Source: Terriglobia bacterium (GTDB lineage: Bacteria; Acidobacteriota; Terriglobia; Terriglobales; Acidobacteriaceae). From it: a stretch of DNA of 64,000 nucleotides. Both the position numbers and the translations under genes were made by a program. The stretch's first letter is position 1. Each line of letters starts with the position of its first letter. Shown one piece after another: positions 53,975 through 62,312 of this stretch. The stretch is taken from the NCBI GenBank assembly GCA_020073645.1, contig JAIQET010000002.1, positions 1 to 64,000 of the forward strand, written 5' to 3'. The notes below the pieces were generated by a model. It was given only the letters and a program-made list of their open reading frames with translations, ran no database searches and was not told the DNA's origin.

Positions 53975-56059
53975 GTGCGCTGGATCAATCTGTTCTCATT
54001 GCTGTGCGTTCTGATCGCATTACCGCTCGTAGCTCAGGAGACATCCATGCAGAACTCACCCGCGGCCGCCGCACCGCCCACGTGGATGAAAGACTCAATG
54101 ACGAAGATGGAAAGCGAACTGGTGGCCAAGTATGGCGAGCCGCAGAAACCCCGCATTCTGCGCGGCCTGCACCAGGTAGCTGAGTTCTGGCGCGCGGACG
54201 ATGGCGACGCCGCAGCGTTTGAAGACTTCGTCCGTACCAACTTCGCCGGAGACCAGGCCACGCTCGATACCATGTTCAACCGCTTTGAGCGGCTCATTGA
54301 GCAACTCGCCGGACACATGCATGAGATCAACCGCGAGTTCCGCCAACAGATGGACCTCGACGCCGGACCGGTGCTTCCCTTCGACGAAGTATTCGCGGGA
54401 TACGATCCTTCGGCGCACGTCATTGATGATTTCTTTCAGAACAAACTGGCCTTCGCAGTGCTGCTGAATTTCCCCCTGACCACGCTCGATCAGCGCTTGC
54501 AGGAGGGGAAGACCTGGAATCGGCGGCAGTGGGCCGAAGCGCGCCTCGCCGAGCGCTTCTCCAAGCGTGTCCCAGCCGAGGTGAACCTCGCGATCGCCCA
54601 AGCCGGCGCCGAGGCCGAGTCCTACATCTCCCAATACAACATCTTCATGGGTCACCTGCTCACCAACGATGGCCAGCGATTGTTCCCGGCCAACATGCGC
54701 CTGCTCAGCCACTGGAACCTGCGCGACGAGATCAAGGCTGACTACGCAGACCCGCAAAATGGTCCGGCCAAGCAGCGCATGATCCAGCAGGTGATGGAGC
54801 GCATCGTCACCCAGACCATCCCCAAAGTTGTGGTCAACAATCCCAATGTGGATTGGAATCCGTACACCGACGAAGTCAAGCCCGCTGCTGCGTCCCCGAG
54901 CAGCGTGACCAACGCTCCCGAGCCCGACACGCGATATGCGACGCTGCTGAAAACGTTTGTCGCTTCGAAGAAAGCTGATCCCTATTCACCGACCGCCCCC
55001 ACGCTAATCGCCCGCCGCTTCGATGAGGACCGCGAGATCCCCGAGCCGCGGGTCAAGGCCATGCTGGAACAGGTGCTGACCTCACCGATGGTGCCGCAGG
55101 TCGCCAAGCTAATCGAATCCCGCCTGGGACGCCCACTCGAACCCTTCGACGTCTGGTACAACGGCTTCCGTCCGGGCAGCAAGTACACCGAAGCCGAACT
55201 GGACCAGATCGTCGCCAAGCGATATCCCACGCCCGCGGCCTACCAGAAGGACATTCCCAATCTTCTGATGAAGCTCGGCTTCTCGCCCGCGCGTGCCCAG
55301 TACGTCGCCGCTAACATCATCGTCGATTCTGCCCGCGGCTCCGGCCACGCCATGGGCGCCGAGATGCGCGCTGAACATGCTCACCTGCGCACCCGCGTCG
55401 AAGCAACCGGAATGAATTACAAGGGCTTCAACATTGCGGTGCATGAGATGGGGCACAATGTGGAGCAGACGTTCTCGCTCAACGACGTGGACCACACGCT
55501 ATTGCAGGGCGTTCCCAACACCGCGTTCACCGAGGCGCTGGCATTCGTCTTCCAGGGACATGACCTCGAATTGCTCGGCCTGCAAGCCCCCGACGCCACC
55601 AGCGAGGCCATGAAAACCCTGAACGATTTCTGGGGAACCTACGAGATCGCCGGGGTCGCGCTGGTGGACATGGGGGTGTGGCACTGGATGTACGATCACC
55701 CGCAGGCCACACCCAAGCAACTAGACGAAGCCACGGTGCAGATCTCAAAGGACGTGTGGAACCGCTACTACGCCCCGGTCTTTCACAAGAAGGATGTCGT
55801 GCTGCTAGGTATCTATTCGCACATGATCGATTCGTTCATGTACCTGCCCGACTATCCCATCGGACACATGATCGCCCATCAGATTGAAGAGCAGATGAAG
55901 AGGGCCGGCAATATCGGCTCCGAGTTCGAGCGCATGGCGAAAATGGGAGATGTCACGCCCGACCTGTGGATGGAGAATGCCACCGGACGTCCCGTAGGGC
56001 CGGAAGCGCTACTGGAAGCGACCCAGCGAGCGCTGAGCCAAGTGGCAAGCGGAAAATGA
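53975..56059 (+). CDS. Secreted zinc metallopeptidase-like protein (HExxH)
   Basis: 694 residues from the GTG at 53975, which has GAGGTC upstream and starts a signal peptide (WINLFSLLCVLIALPLVAQ). The gluzincin motif is HEMGHNVEQ near residue 490, with a downstream Glu in NTAFTEALAFVF about 30 residues later, fitting an M3-like catalytic site. The helix-rich N-terminal part (EAESYISQYNIFMGHLLTNDG) also looks like M3-family peptidases. I cannot place it in a named family with certainty. The segment KPAAASPSSVTNAPEP (around 54880-54925) is encoded partly by a dispersed repeat. It probably digests peptides in the periplasm or outside. Confidence 0.8.
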   Translation: MRWINLFSLLCVLIALPLVAQETSMQNSPAAAAPPTWMKDSMTKMESELVAKYGEPQKPRILRGLHQVAEFWRADDGDAAAFEDFVRTNFAGDQATLDTMFNRFERLIEQLAGHMHEINREFRQQMDLDAGPVLPFDEVFAGYDPSAHVIDDFFQNKLAFAVLLNFPLTTLDQRLQEGKTWNRRQWAEARLAERFSKRVPAEVNLAIAQAGAEAESYISQYNIFMGHLLTNDGQRLFPANMRLLSHWNLRDEIKADYADPQNGPAKQRMIQQVMERIVTQTIPKVVVNNPNVDWNPYTDEVKPAAASPSSVTNAPEPDTRYATLLKTFVASKKADPYSPTAPTLIARRFDEDREIPEPRVKAMLEQVLTSPMVPQVAKLIESRLGRPLEPFDVWYNGFRPGSKYTEAELDQIVAKRYPTPAAYQKDIPNLLMKLGFSPARAQYVAANIIVDSARGSGHAMGAEMRAEHAHLRTRVEATGMNYKGFNIAVHEMGHNVEQTFSLNDVDHTLLQGVPNTAFTEALAFVFQGHDLELLGLQAPDATSEAMKTLNDFWGTYEIAGVALVDMGVWHWMYDHPQATPKQLDEATVQISKDVWNRYYAPVFHKKDVVLLGIYSHMIDSFMYLPDYPIGHMIAHQIEEQMKRAGNIGSEFERMAKMGDVTPDLWMENATGRPVGPEALLEATQRALSQVASGK

Positions 56060-56100
56060 AATCCTGCGGTCTGTCATTCCGAGCGAAGGATGAGGGAAAA

Positions 56101-56147
56101 GTAGCGCCGGCGTCCCGCCGGCTGTAGTGGGGGCGTCTCGCCCCCAC
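56101..56147. repeat. REP-like palindrome plus second hairpin
   Basis: A 22-base element identical to the one at 50518 (core GCCGGCGTCCCGCCGGC) is followed by GTGGGGGCG-TCT-CGCCCCCAC. They lie between two convergent genes and may serve as bidirectional terminators. Confidence 0.8.
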
Positions 56148-56186
56148 ATCCGTGGACAAGGCTCAGCCGGATGGTTTGATGCTTCG

Positions 56187-57470
56187 TTAGTTCTGCGCCT
56201 TCACGCAGATCACAGTAGCGTCATCCCGCAGCTCCACGCCGTTGGCGAACGAGCGCACGTCTGCCAGGATCGTCTCCAGCGAAGCGTCCTCCCGCAGCAC
56301 GTGGTCGCGGAGGCGCTCCCGGCCGTACTCCTCGCCCTGGGGATTGGTGGCCTCGGTAATGCCATCGCTGTAGAAAACCAGGTGTGAGCCCGGCGAAAGT
56401 TCTACCCGCGTTTCGGAGAATGATCCAAATCCCAGCCCTAGCGGCATGCCCTTCTCGCTGTCCAGGAAGCGCGCCCCCTGCTGGTCGATCAGCAGCGGAG
56501 GCAGGTGTCCTGCGCTGGCAAAGGTCAGAGTCCGGCTTGCCCCATCGAACACCGCATAAATCATGGTAACAAACTTGCCGCTGGGAAAATCCTCGACCAT
56601 CAACCGGTTCAACTTCCCCATCACCTCGCTGGGAGTGCAGCAAGCCGCCGCGAGCGAACGCAGCATGCCGCGGGTTGCGGACATCAACAAGGCTGCGGCA
56701 GTGCCTTTTCCCGACACGTCTGCCAGAACCAAACCCCATCGGCCATCGTCGAGAGAAATGAAGTCATACCAGTCTCCGCCCACCGCGCCGGCGGGAAAAC
56801 ACGAACCGGAAACCGTGAAACCCGGGATGAATGGAGAATTCCTGGGAAGCAGCGCCTGCTGAATGGCCCGCGCTTCCTGCTCTTCCCGGCTCATCTTCTC
56901 CCGCTGCTCCCGCTCCTGGCGGAACAAGCGGGCATTGTGCACGGCCCCGGCGACATGACTGCAAAGCGCTTGTAGAAGCCTCAGTTGTTCGGGTGGAAAC
57001 GCGTCCAGTTCGTGATGGGAAGCGGTGAACACTCCCACCAATTGCCCTTCCACCTGGAGCGGAATCGCTACCTCGGAAAGCGTGGACTCTTCGCAGCCGA
57101 TGTAGTACTTGTCTTTGCGCACATCCGGGGCGTAACGCATCTGCCCGGTGCCCGCCACGTACCCCACCATGCCTTCCTTGCCAATCTTCAGGCTGTGGCC
57201 TTTGCCATGGGCGGAGCAACCCTTGCAGCCGTGCGCGCCGGCCAGCACCAGTTCCCCGCGTGCTTCGTCGTGCAGGTAGACGTCTGCATCTACGCATCCG
57301 AACGAACGCGCGACCTCATTCACAATCCGATCGATGAGTTGGTCCAAGTCCAGGATGGAACTGATGTGCTGCGCTGCCTTCTGAAGCTTGAGCAGGTCTT
57401 CCACCTGCTCCATGTGCAGTGGACCGGCCGCCGAATAGTCGTGGGTAGGTACTCTCGGGCTCGTCGCCAT
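56187..57470 (-). CDS. GAF-domain SpoIIE/RsbU-type protein phosphatase (PP2C)
   Basis: 427 residues. A GAF domain (about 30-175) with LQKAAQHISSILDLDQLIDRIV is followed by a coiled linker (EREQREKMSREEQEARAIQQALLPR) and a PP2C-like phosphatase domain (about 200-427). The metal-binding aspartates lie in GGDWYDF, LADVSGKG, YSDGITEA and RDDATVI. RsbU/SpoIIE enzymes dephosphorylate STAS-domain antagonists to turn on an alternative sigma factor. A STAS protein is encoded at 2715-3080, far from here. The ATG at 57470 has GGGAG eight bases upstream. Cysteines in the GAF part (GCKGCSAHGKG) could bind a metal or cluster. Confidence 0.92.
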   Translation of the reverse strand: MATSPRVPTHDYSAAGPLHMEQVEDLLKLQKAAQHISSILDLDQLIDRIVNEVARSFGCVDADVYLHDEARGELVLAGAHGCKGCSAHGKGHSLKIGKEGMVGYVAGTGQMRYAPDVRKDKYYIGCEESTLSEVAIPLQVEGQLVGVFTASHHELDAFPPEQLRLLQALCSHVAGAVHNARLFRQEREQREKMSREEQEARAIQQALLPRNSPFIPGFTVSGSCFPAGAVGGDWYDFISLDDGRWGLVLADVSGKGTAAALLMSATRGMLRSLAAACCTPSEVMGKLNRLMVEDFPSGKFVTMIYAVFDGASRTLTFASAGHLPPLLIDQQGARFLDSEKGMPLGLGFGSFSETRVELSPGSHLVFYSDGITEATNPQGEEYGRERLRDHVLREDASLETILADVRSFANGVELRDDATVICVKAQN

Positions 57471-57538
57471 GGGGTGGACTCCCAGAGAACAACGGCAAAA
57501 GAATGAAGCTTCGCCGTTGCCTGATCAGATGCTCAAGT

Positions 57539-58921
57539 CTACGCCCCAGACTCTTTTTTCGGCTGTGACAAAGGGCCCTGTGCGGCCTTGGACCTCGTCC
57601 GTTTGATCTCCTCCAACCGCTCGCGAATCCGCTTTTCCACGCCTTCATTGGTCGGTTGGTAGTAAACCCGGTTGCGGAGGTTATCGGGCAGACACTGCAT
57701 GTCGGCCACCTTGCCCTCCACTTCGTGAGCGTACTGATACCCTTGACCGTAGCCCAAACCCTTCATCAATCCGGTGGGAGCATTGCGCAAGTGCAACGGG
57801 ACCGACTCGGCCGCGGTTCGTTCCACATCCTGTTGCACGTCAGCGTAAGCGGTGTACAGCGCGTTCGACTTGGGCGCGAGCGACAGATAGACCACCGCCT
57901 GCGCCAGCGCCAGGTTGCCTTCCGGCATACCGATGAAGTCCACGGCATCGCGCGCGGCCATGCACAACGAAAGCGCGTTCGGATCGGCCAGCCCAATGTC
58001 TTCCACTGCCATGCGCACCACGCGCCGCGCAATGTACAGCGGGTCTTCCCCGGCCTCCAGCATGCGTCCCAGCCAGTAAAGCGCGGCGTCGGGATCGCTG
58101 TTGCGCACCGACTTGTGCAGCGCCGAGATCAGGTTGTAGTGCTCTTCACCGCTTTTGTCGTAAAGAAGCACCCGCTTTTGCAGGGCATCCTGTACGACTT
58201 CTTCCGTGATTTCGGCGCCAACTTCTTTGCCGGCGCGTTCCCGCGCGAGCGTGGCCGCCACTTCCAGCACGTTATAGGCGCTACGTGCGTCACCACTGGA
58301 GTAGGCGGCAATCTTCTGCAGAACTTCATCGGACGCGTGCAGCTTCATCGCCCCCAGGCCGCGTTCCTCATCGGCGAGTGCCCGCTTGAGCAGCAGAACG
58401 ACCTGCTCCGCGGTCAGCGGCTTGAGCACATACACGCGCGACCGCGACAGCAGCGCCGAGATGATCTCAAAGGAGGGATTTTCCGTAGTCGCCCCAATCA
58501 GACGGATATTCCCTTTTTCCACGTGCGGGAGAAACGCATCTTGCTGCGCCTTGTTGAAACGATGAATCTCATCAATGAAAACGATGGTCCGAGTGCCGTA
58601 TTGCCGCGCCCGCTCGGCATCGGCCATGACCTGCTTGATTTCCTTGATCCCGGTGAGCACGGCAGAGTACTCGACAAACTCCGCCTTGGTCATGCGCGCG
58701 ATAATCTGCGCCAGGGTCGTCTTGCCCGTGCCCGGCGGCCCCCAGAAGATCAGTGAACCGGTATCGTCGCGCTCAATCTGCGTGCGCAAGGGCTTGCCCG
58801 GAGCCACCAGGTGCTCCTGCCCGACAAACTCATCCAGCGTCCGCGGACGCATGCGGTCCGCCAGGGGGCGAGTGCGATCGCCCGGCTCCTGACCGCTCGG
58901 AATTGTCTGGAAGAGGTTCAT
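57539..58921 (-). CDS. rarA: Replication-associated recombination protein A (AAA+ ATPase)
   Basis: 460 residues, the full length of RarA/MgsA, a clamp-loader-like AAA+ ATPase that acts at stalled forks. It shows [20 protein letters not shown], Walker [13 protein letters not shown], Walker [21 protein letters not shown], sensor 1 [10 protein letters not shown] and the C-terminal tetramerisation region [19 protein letters not shown]. The [15 protein letters not shown] ... [10 protein letters not shown] signature near the end is diagnostic. The start (58921) lies just before the left inverted repeat of the GxxExxY unit (58931). Confidence 0.96.
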   Translation of the reverse strand: MNLFQTIPSGQEPGDRTRPLADRMRPRTLDEFVGQEHLVAPGKPLRTQIERDDTGSLIFWGPPGTGKTTLAQIIARMTKAEFVEYSAVLTGIKEIKQVMADAERARQYGTRTIVFIDEIHRFNKAQQDAFLPHVEKGNIRLIGATTENPSFEIISALLSRSRVYVLKPLTAEQVVLLLKRALADEERGLGAMKLHASDEVLQKIAAYSSGDARSAYNVLEVAATLARERAGKEVGAEITEEVVQDALQKRVLLYDKSGEEHYNLISALHKSVRNSDPDAALYWLGRMLEAGEDPLYIARRVVRMAVEDIGLADPNALSLCMAARDAVDFIGMPEGNLALAQAVVYLSLAPKSNALYTAYADVQQDVERTAAESVPLHLRNAPTGLMKGLGYGQGYQYAHEVEGKVADMQCLPDNLRNRVYYQPTNEGVEKRIRERLEEIKRTRSKAAQGPLSQPKKESGA

Positions 58922-58930
58922 AAAACCGTT

Positions 58931-58959
58931 TCACCACGGAGACACGGAGGCACGGAGAA
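58931..58959. repeat. Left inverted repeat of the GxxExxY unit (CACGGAGA words)
   Basis: TCACCACGGAGACACGGAGG-type words of period about 8-9. It is the inverted complement of 59356-59388 with about one mismatch in 29, and it stands right after the rarA start. Confidence 0.9.
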
Positions 58960-58967
58960 ATCAAGGG

Positions 58968-59342
58968 TCACAAAACCCTCCGCACGATTCCATTCTTCAG
59001 CACGGAAACATTGAAATTGATTAGGAGACCGACTTTTTTCCCCGCTAGACGCAAGTAAGTCAGCAACTGGGCATGATGGATCGGCAGAATGTGTTCAATG
59101 GATTTCAATTCGACAATCACGGCATCGTCCACAATAACGTCCAGGCGGTAACCGCAATCGAACTTAAGTCCCTTGTAAGAGACCGGGAGTTCAATTTGAC
59201 GCTGAAACGTCAGGCCACGCAGGTGCAGTTCGTGACAAAAGCACTCTTCGTAAGCCGATTCGAGAAGCCCCGGCCCCAGCTCCCGGTGCACCTCGATGGC
59301 GGCACCGATGATCGCTTCCGTCAGTTGCTCCTGCACCAGCAT
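58968..59342 (-). CDS. GxxExxY-family protein (PD-(D/E)XK-like)
   Basis: 124 residues, the full length of the GxxExxY family. The naming motif is [13 protein letters not shown] near residue 23. [19 protein letters not shown] near the middle has the D...E-x-K order of the PD-(D/E)XK nuclease fold, and the C-terminal [18 protein letters not shown] is typical. Family members often occur in many copies per genome; their function is unknown and nuclease activity is only inferred from the fold. It is flanked at 58931-58959 and 59356-59388 by near-perfect inverted repeats, and lies between rarA and an rRNA methyltransferase with no shared function. Confidence 0.9.
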   Translation of the reverse strand: MLVQEQLTEAIIGAAIEVHRELGPGLLESAYEECFCHELHLRGLTFQRQIELPVSYKGLKFDCGYRLDVIVDDAVIVELKSIEHILPIHHAQLLTYLRLAGKKVGLLINFNVSVLKNGIVRRVL

Positions 59343-59351
59343 AGCAACACC

Positions 59352-60209
59352 CTATTTCTTCTCCGTGTCTCCGTGTCTCCGTGGTGAACTTTGCCTCTGC
59401 CTTGCCGCCTCATACAGCACAATACTCGCCGCAACGCCGGCATTCAGTGACTCCACTTGCGGCGAGTGCGGGATAGCGACCATCTCATCCATCTCTGGAA
59501 TCAAATCCCGCGGCAGCCCTGCGCCTTCACTGCCAATAAAGATGGCTAACGTCCCGCCCAGCATTGCCTGGTCCAGCGGCGTTCCCTTGTGTGACGACGT
59601 GGCCACCAGCCGCACGCCGGACTTTCGCAGGGCGGCCACGGCCTCACTCAACTTCGCCCGCGCCAGCGGCACCCGGAACACCGATCCCGCCGACCCGCGC
59701 ACCACCTTCGGGTTAAATGGGCTGACCGTCCCTTCTCCCAGCAGCACGCCTCCGGCTCCAAACGCCTCCGCCGAGCGCAAGATCGTTCCCAAGTTTCCCG
59801 GGTCCTGCACCCCCGCAATCACCAGTAACGGTCCAGCTTGCCCCTTCGCCAGGACTTCTTCCAACGAAAATTGCTTCCACTTCACCAGTGCAGCCACGCC
59901 CTGCGGGGTCTCGCTGGGCACAGCGCCGGCAAAGAGTTTGTCAGGAAGCAGCACCGTCTCTACGTGCGCGCCGATCTGGGGCAGCAGGCGCTGGGCTTTG
60001 GCTTCGGCCGAGGTGCTGACGAATACCGCGTGAAACCGCAGCCCGCTGCGGATGGCTTCTTCCAGGATGCGCAGGCCCTCGATCGCGCAATAGCCCTCCC
60101 CAGTAAGTTCGCCCCGGGCGAATGCCCGCCGTAGTTCCTTGACGAGAGCATTATGGCGGCCTTCAATACGTCGTAGCCGGTCGCGGGCACCCTGGTCGCG
60201 GGCAGTCAT
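59352..60209 (-). CDS. TrmH/SpoU-family RNA 2'-O-methyltransferase
   Basis: 285 residues. The substrate-binding N-terminal domain (RIEGRHNALVKELRRAF) is followed by a SPOUT knot with motif 1 VQDPGNLGTILRSAEAFG, motif 2 LAIFIGSEGAGL and motif 3 SLNAGVAASIVLYEAAR. Such enzymes methylate ribose in tRNA or 23S rRNA, and the site cannot be assigned. The ATG at 60209 is preferred to the GTG at 60221. The tail after EAARQRQ is encoded by the GxxExxY inverted repeat and is not part of the family. Confidence 0.92.
   Translation of the reverse strand: MTARDQGARDRLRRIEGRHNALVKELRRAFARGELTGEGYCAIEGLRILEEAIRSGLRFHAVFVSTSAEAKAQRLLPQIGAHVETVLLPDKLFAGAVPSETPQGVAALVKWKQFSLEEVLAKGQAGPLLVIAGVQDPGNLGTILRSAEAFGAGGVLLGEGTVSPFNPKVVRGSAGSVFRVPLARAKLSEAVAALRKSGVRLVATSSHKGTPLDQAMLGGTLAIFIGSEGAGLPRDLIPEMDEMVAIPHSPQVESLNAGVAASIVLYEAARQRQSSPRRHGDTEKK
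59356..59388. repeat. Right inverted repeat of the GxxExxY unit
   Basis: TTCTTCTCCGTGTCTCCGTG-type words. It overlaps the 3' end of the methyltransferase gene, so the last residues and TAG stop of that protein (SSPRRHGDTEKK) are repeat-derived. Confidence 0.9.
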
Positions 60210-60314
60210 GGTCTTGCGCACGGGGAAATCATACCCGTTTCCCTCGGCTTGCAGCGCTTCCCCATGTTATGTTAGCTTTCGCGATTTCAGCCCATCGTCC
60301 TGGAAGGAAATGGA

Positions 60315-60962
60315 GTGCGCGCGGAAATTCTCAAGATCAACAGCGAGAAGCCGGAAGCCTCGCTTATCCAATACGCGGCCGACCAGATTCTTGCCGGCTA
60401 TGTGCTGGGTATGCCCACGGACACCTTCTACGGCCTGGCCGCCGATCCCTTTAACCTGCGCGCCGTGGACCGCGTGTACGAGATCAAGTCCCGCTCGCGG
60501 CACAAGCCCCTGTCACTGCTGATCGAAAGTGTGGACCAGGCCGAAGAACTGGCGCGTCCCCTGCCCAAGGAGTTTTACGAACTGGTGCGCAAGTTCTGGC
60601 CCGGCCCGCTGACCATTATTGTCCGCGCCGCCTCGCGGCTCCCTCTTAAAGTTACGGCCAATACCGGCAACGTGGCGCTGCGCATCCCCAGTTCCAAGAT
60701 CCCGTTAGCGGTGGTGAAGGCGGCGGGAATCCCGATCACGGCCACCTCCGCCAACCTCAGCGGCGCGGCGGAGTGTACCACTGCCGAGGCAGTGCGCGAT
60801 CAACTGCAGGACCGCATTCCCATCATCGTCGACGGCGGAACTTCGCCCCGTGACGTGCCCTCCACCATCGTGGATTTGACCGATGAAGAGGCCCGCTGGC
60901 AGGTCATGCGGGAAGGCGCGATTCCGGCCCAGGAGATTTCCGAGTTCTTCGCACAAGGATGA
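60315..60962 (+). CDS. tsaC: L-threonylcarbamoyladenylate synthase (TsaC/Sua5 family)
   Basis: 215 residues. It makes threonylcarbamoyl-AMP from threonine, bicarbonate and ATP for the t6A modification of tRNA. The YrdC fold is seen in GYVLGMPTDTFYGLAADPFN, KSRSRHKPLSLLIES, FWPGPLTIIVRA, ALRIPSSKIPLAVV and ITATSANLSGAAE. It lacks the C-terminal Sua5 domain. The GTG at 60315 has a GGAAGGAAATGGA purine run upstream. The stop overlaps the start of the YdcF-like gene (ATGA), so they form an operon. Confidence 0.94.
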   Translation: MRAEILKINSEKPEASLIQYAADQILAGYVLGMPTDTFYGLAADPFNLRAVDRVYEIKSRSRHKPLSLLIESVDQAEELARPLPKEFYELVRKFWPGPLTIIVRAASRLPLKVTANTGNVALRIPSSKIPLAVVKAAGIPITATSANLSGAAECTTAEAVRDQLQDRIPIIVDGGTSPRDVPSTIVDLTDEEARWQVMREGAIPAQEISEFFAQG

Positions 60963-61579
60963 CGGAAACGCCGGCCAAGCAGCGTCCGCTTCGTCACTGG
61001 CTGCTGCGGCTGGTGGCGCTGGCCGCACTGGCTGTCCTCGCCTGGTTCGCCTCAATTTGTCTGGCCATCGTCCGCCAAGCTTCGCAGCAGGAAGTTCATC
61101 CTGCCGACGCCATCGTGGTGTTCGGGGCCGCGGAGTACGCCGGCCGCCCCTCTCCCGTCTACCGCGCCCGCCTGGACCATGCTTTCGATCTTTTCAAGCG
61201 CGGGGTGGCGCCGGTGGTGATTACCACCGGAGGTGCCGGCGCGGACCCCAGCTTCAGCGAAGGCGGGGTGGGTCATGACTACCTGATGAAGCGTGGCATT
61301 CCCGAGGCCAACGTGATCGCAGAAACCCAGGGCTCCGACACCGCGCGATCCGCCGAACGGGTAGGAGTGATTCTGCGCACCAACCACATGCGCAGTTGCA
61401 TCGCGGTCAGCGATGAATACCACGTCTTCCGCATCCAGAAATTGCTCGAGCACGAGGGCGTGCAGGTGTACGTGGCGCCTCGCCCTGACTCACGGCCGCA
61501 CTCGGTGTGGCAGCGGGCCCTCGCCGTAGCTCGTGAAGCCGTCGGCTACCTGGCGTGGCGTTTGCATATTCCGGCGTAG
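60959..61579 (+). CDS. YdcF-family membrane protein (DUF218)
   Basis: 206 residues. One N-terminal transmembrane helix (LLRLVALAALAVLAWFASI) anchors a DUF218 domain with ADAIVVFGAAEYAGRPSPVY, VVITTGGAGADPSFSEG, ETQGSDTARSAERV and AVSDEYHVFRIQKLLE. Family members SanA and YdcF are linked to envelope barrier function, and some bind SAM-like ligands. The exact role is unknown. Translation is coupled to tsaC by the ATGA overlap. Confidence 0.9.
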   Translation: MTETPAKQRPLRHWLLRLVALAALAVLAWFASICLAIVRQASQQEVHPADAIVVFGAAEYAGRPSPVYRARLDHAFDLFKRGVAPVVITTGGAGADPSFSEGGVGHDYLMKRGIPEANVIAETQGSDTARSAERVGVILRTNHMRSCIAVSDEYHVFRIQKLLEHEGVQVYVAPRPDSRPHSVWQRALAVAREAVGYLAWRLHIPA

Positions 61580-61630
61580 GGGTTCCGCTCTCCATTCCCA
61601 TTTCTGTCATCCTGAGCGAAGTGGGTGTCG

Positions 61631-62155
61631 TCACCACCCCATCCTCTTCCTCAGTTCCGTGATATGCGCCACATGATGCCGCCCGTGCCAGGCGTACAAA
61701 GCCAGATTCTTCTCCAGCGGCATGAGGCCCAGTTCCGGATGACGGAACGTCCGCTTCCAGTCTTCTGGTCGCAGCGACCGCAGCAGCCGCACCCAACGAT
61801 TGTGGAGCAGGTTCAGAAGGCCGAGCGAAACCTCCAGCGGCGTGGAACGCGTGTCCTCCAGCTTGGCCCAGCGATCTTCCATGTACGGCTTGATCGTTGG
61901 CTCATCTTCCGTTAAAGCCAGCTTGAAACGCGTATAGGCGTTCATATGGCTGTCGGGCACGTGGTGAACCACCTGCCGCACCGTCCAGCCACCGTCGCGG
62001 TAGGGCGTTTCGATTTGCTGCGGCGAGAGACCTTGTACCGCGGCCCGCATTGCTGCCGGGGCCTGCTCGATGTCATCAATCAATTTCTTGCGCTGGGCAT
62101 CGCTCAACGGGCCATCAAACGTAAACTTGCCGATGGGATAACGGGGATCGCTCAT
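61631..62155 (-). CDS. DinB/YfiT-family protein (bacillithiol transferase-like)
   Basis: 174 residues of the YfiT/BstA type DinB superfamily four-helix proteins, which bind a divalent metal. The start PRYPIGKFTFDGPLSDAQR, the histidines in VRQVVHHVPDSHMNAYTRFK and HGRHHVAHITELRKRMGW are diagnostic. B. subtilis YfiT (BstA) is a thiol transferase using bacillithiol, and whether this bacterium makes bacillithiol cannot be judged from this window. The ATG at 62155 begins the family. It is convergent with the YdcF-like gene. Confidence 0.9.
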   Translation of the reverse strand: MSDPRYPIGKFTFDGPLSDAQRKKLIDDIEQAPAAMRAAVQGLSPQQIETPYRDGGWTVRQVVHHVPDSHMNAYTRFKLALTEDEPTIKPYMEDRWAKLEDTRSTPLEVSLGLLNLLHNRWVRLLRSLRPEDWKRTFRHPELGLMPLEKNLALYAWHGRHHVAHITELRKRMGW

Positions 62156-62189
62156 CTTCGCCTCCGGTTTGATTACAGCATAATTGGCG

Positions 62190-62312
62190 CCGAGTACCGA
62201 ATAGCGAATGAGTAATCAGCCCAGAGCGCGAGACAGATGCCGTGTATGACTGTAATTGTTCAAACGTGATTTTCGGATGGGTACTCGGTACTAGGTACTG
62301 GCTACTGATTTA
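62190..62312. repeat. Short-word inverted repeat (CGAGTACC / GGTACTCGG)
   Basis: GCCGAGTACCGAATAGCGAA words at 62190-62220 are complementary to GTACTCGGTACTAGGTACTG words at 62279-62310. The stop of the cyclase-family gene (62313-62315) lies at its edge. Confidence 0.65.
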
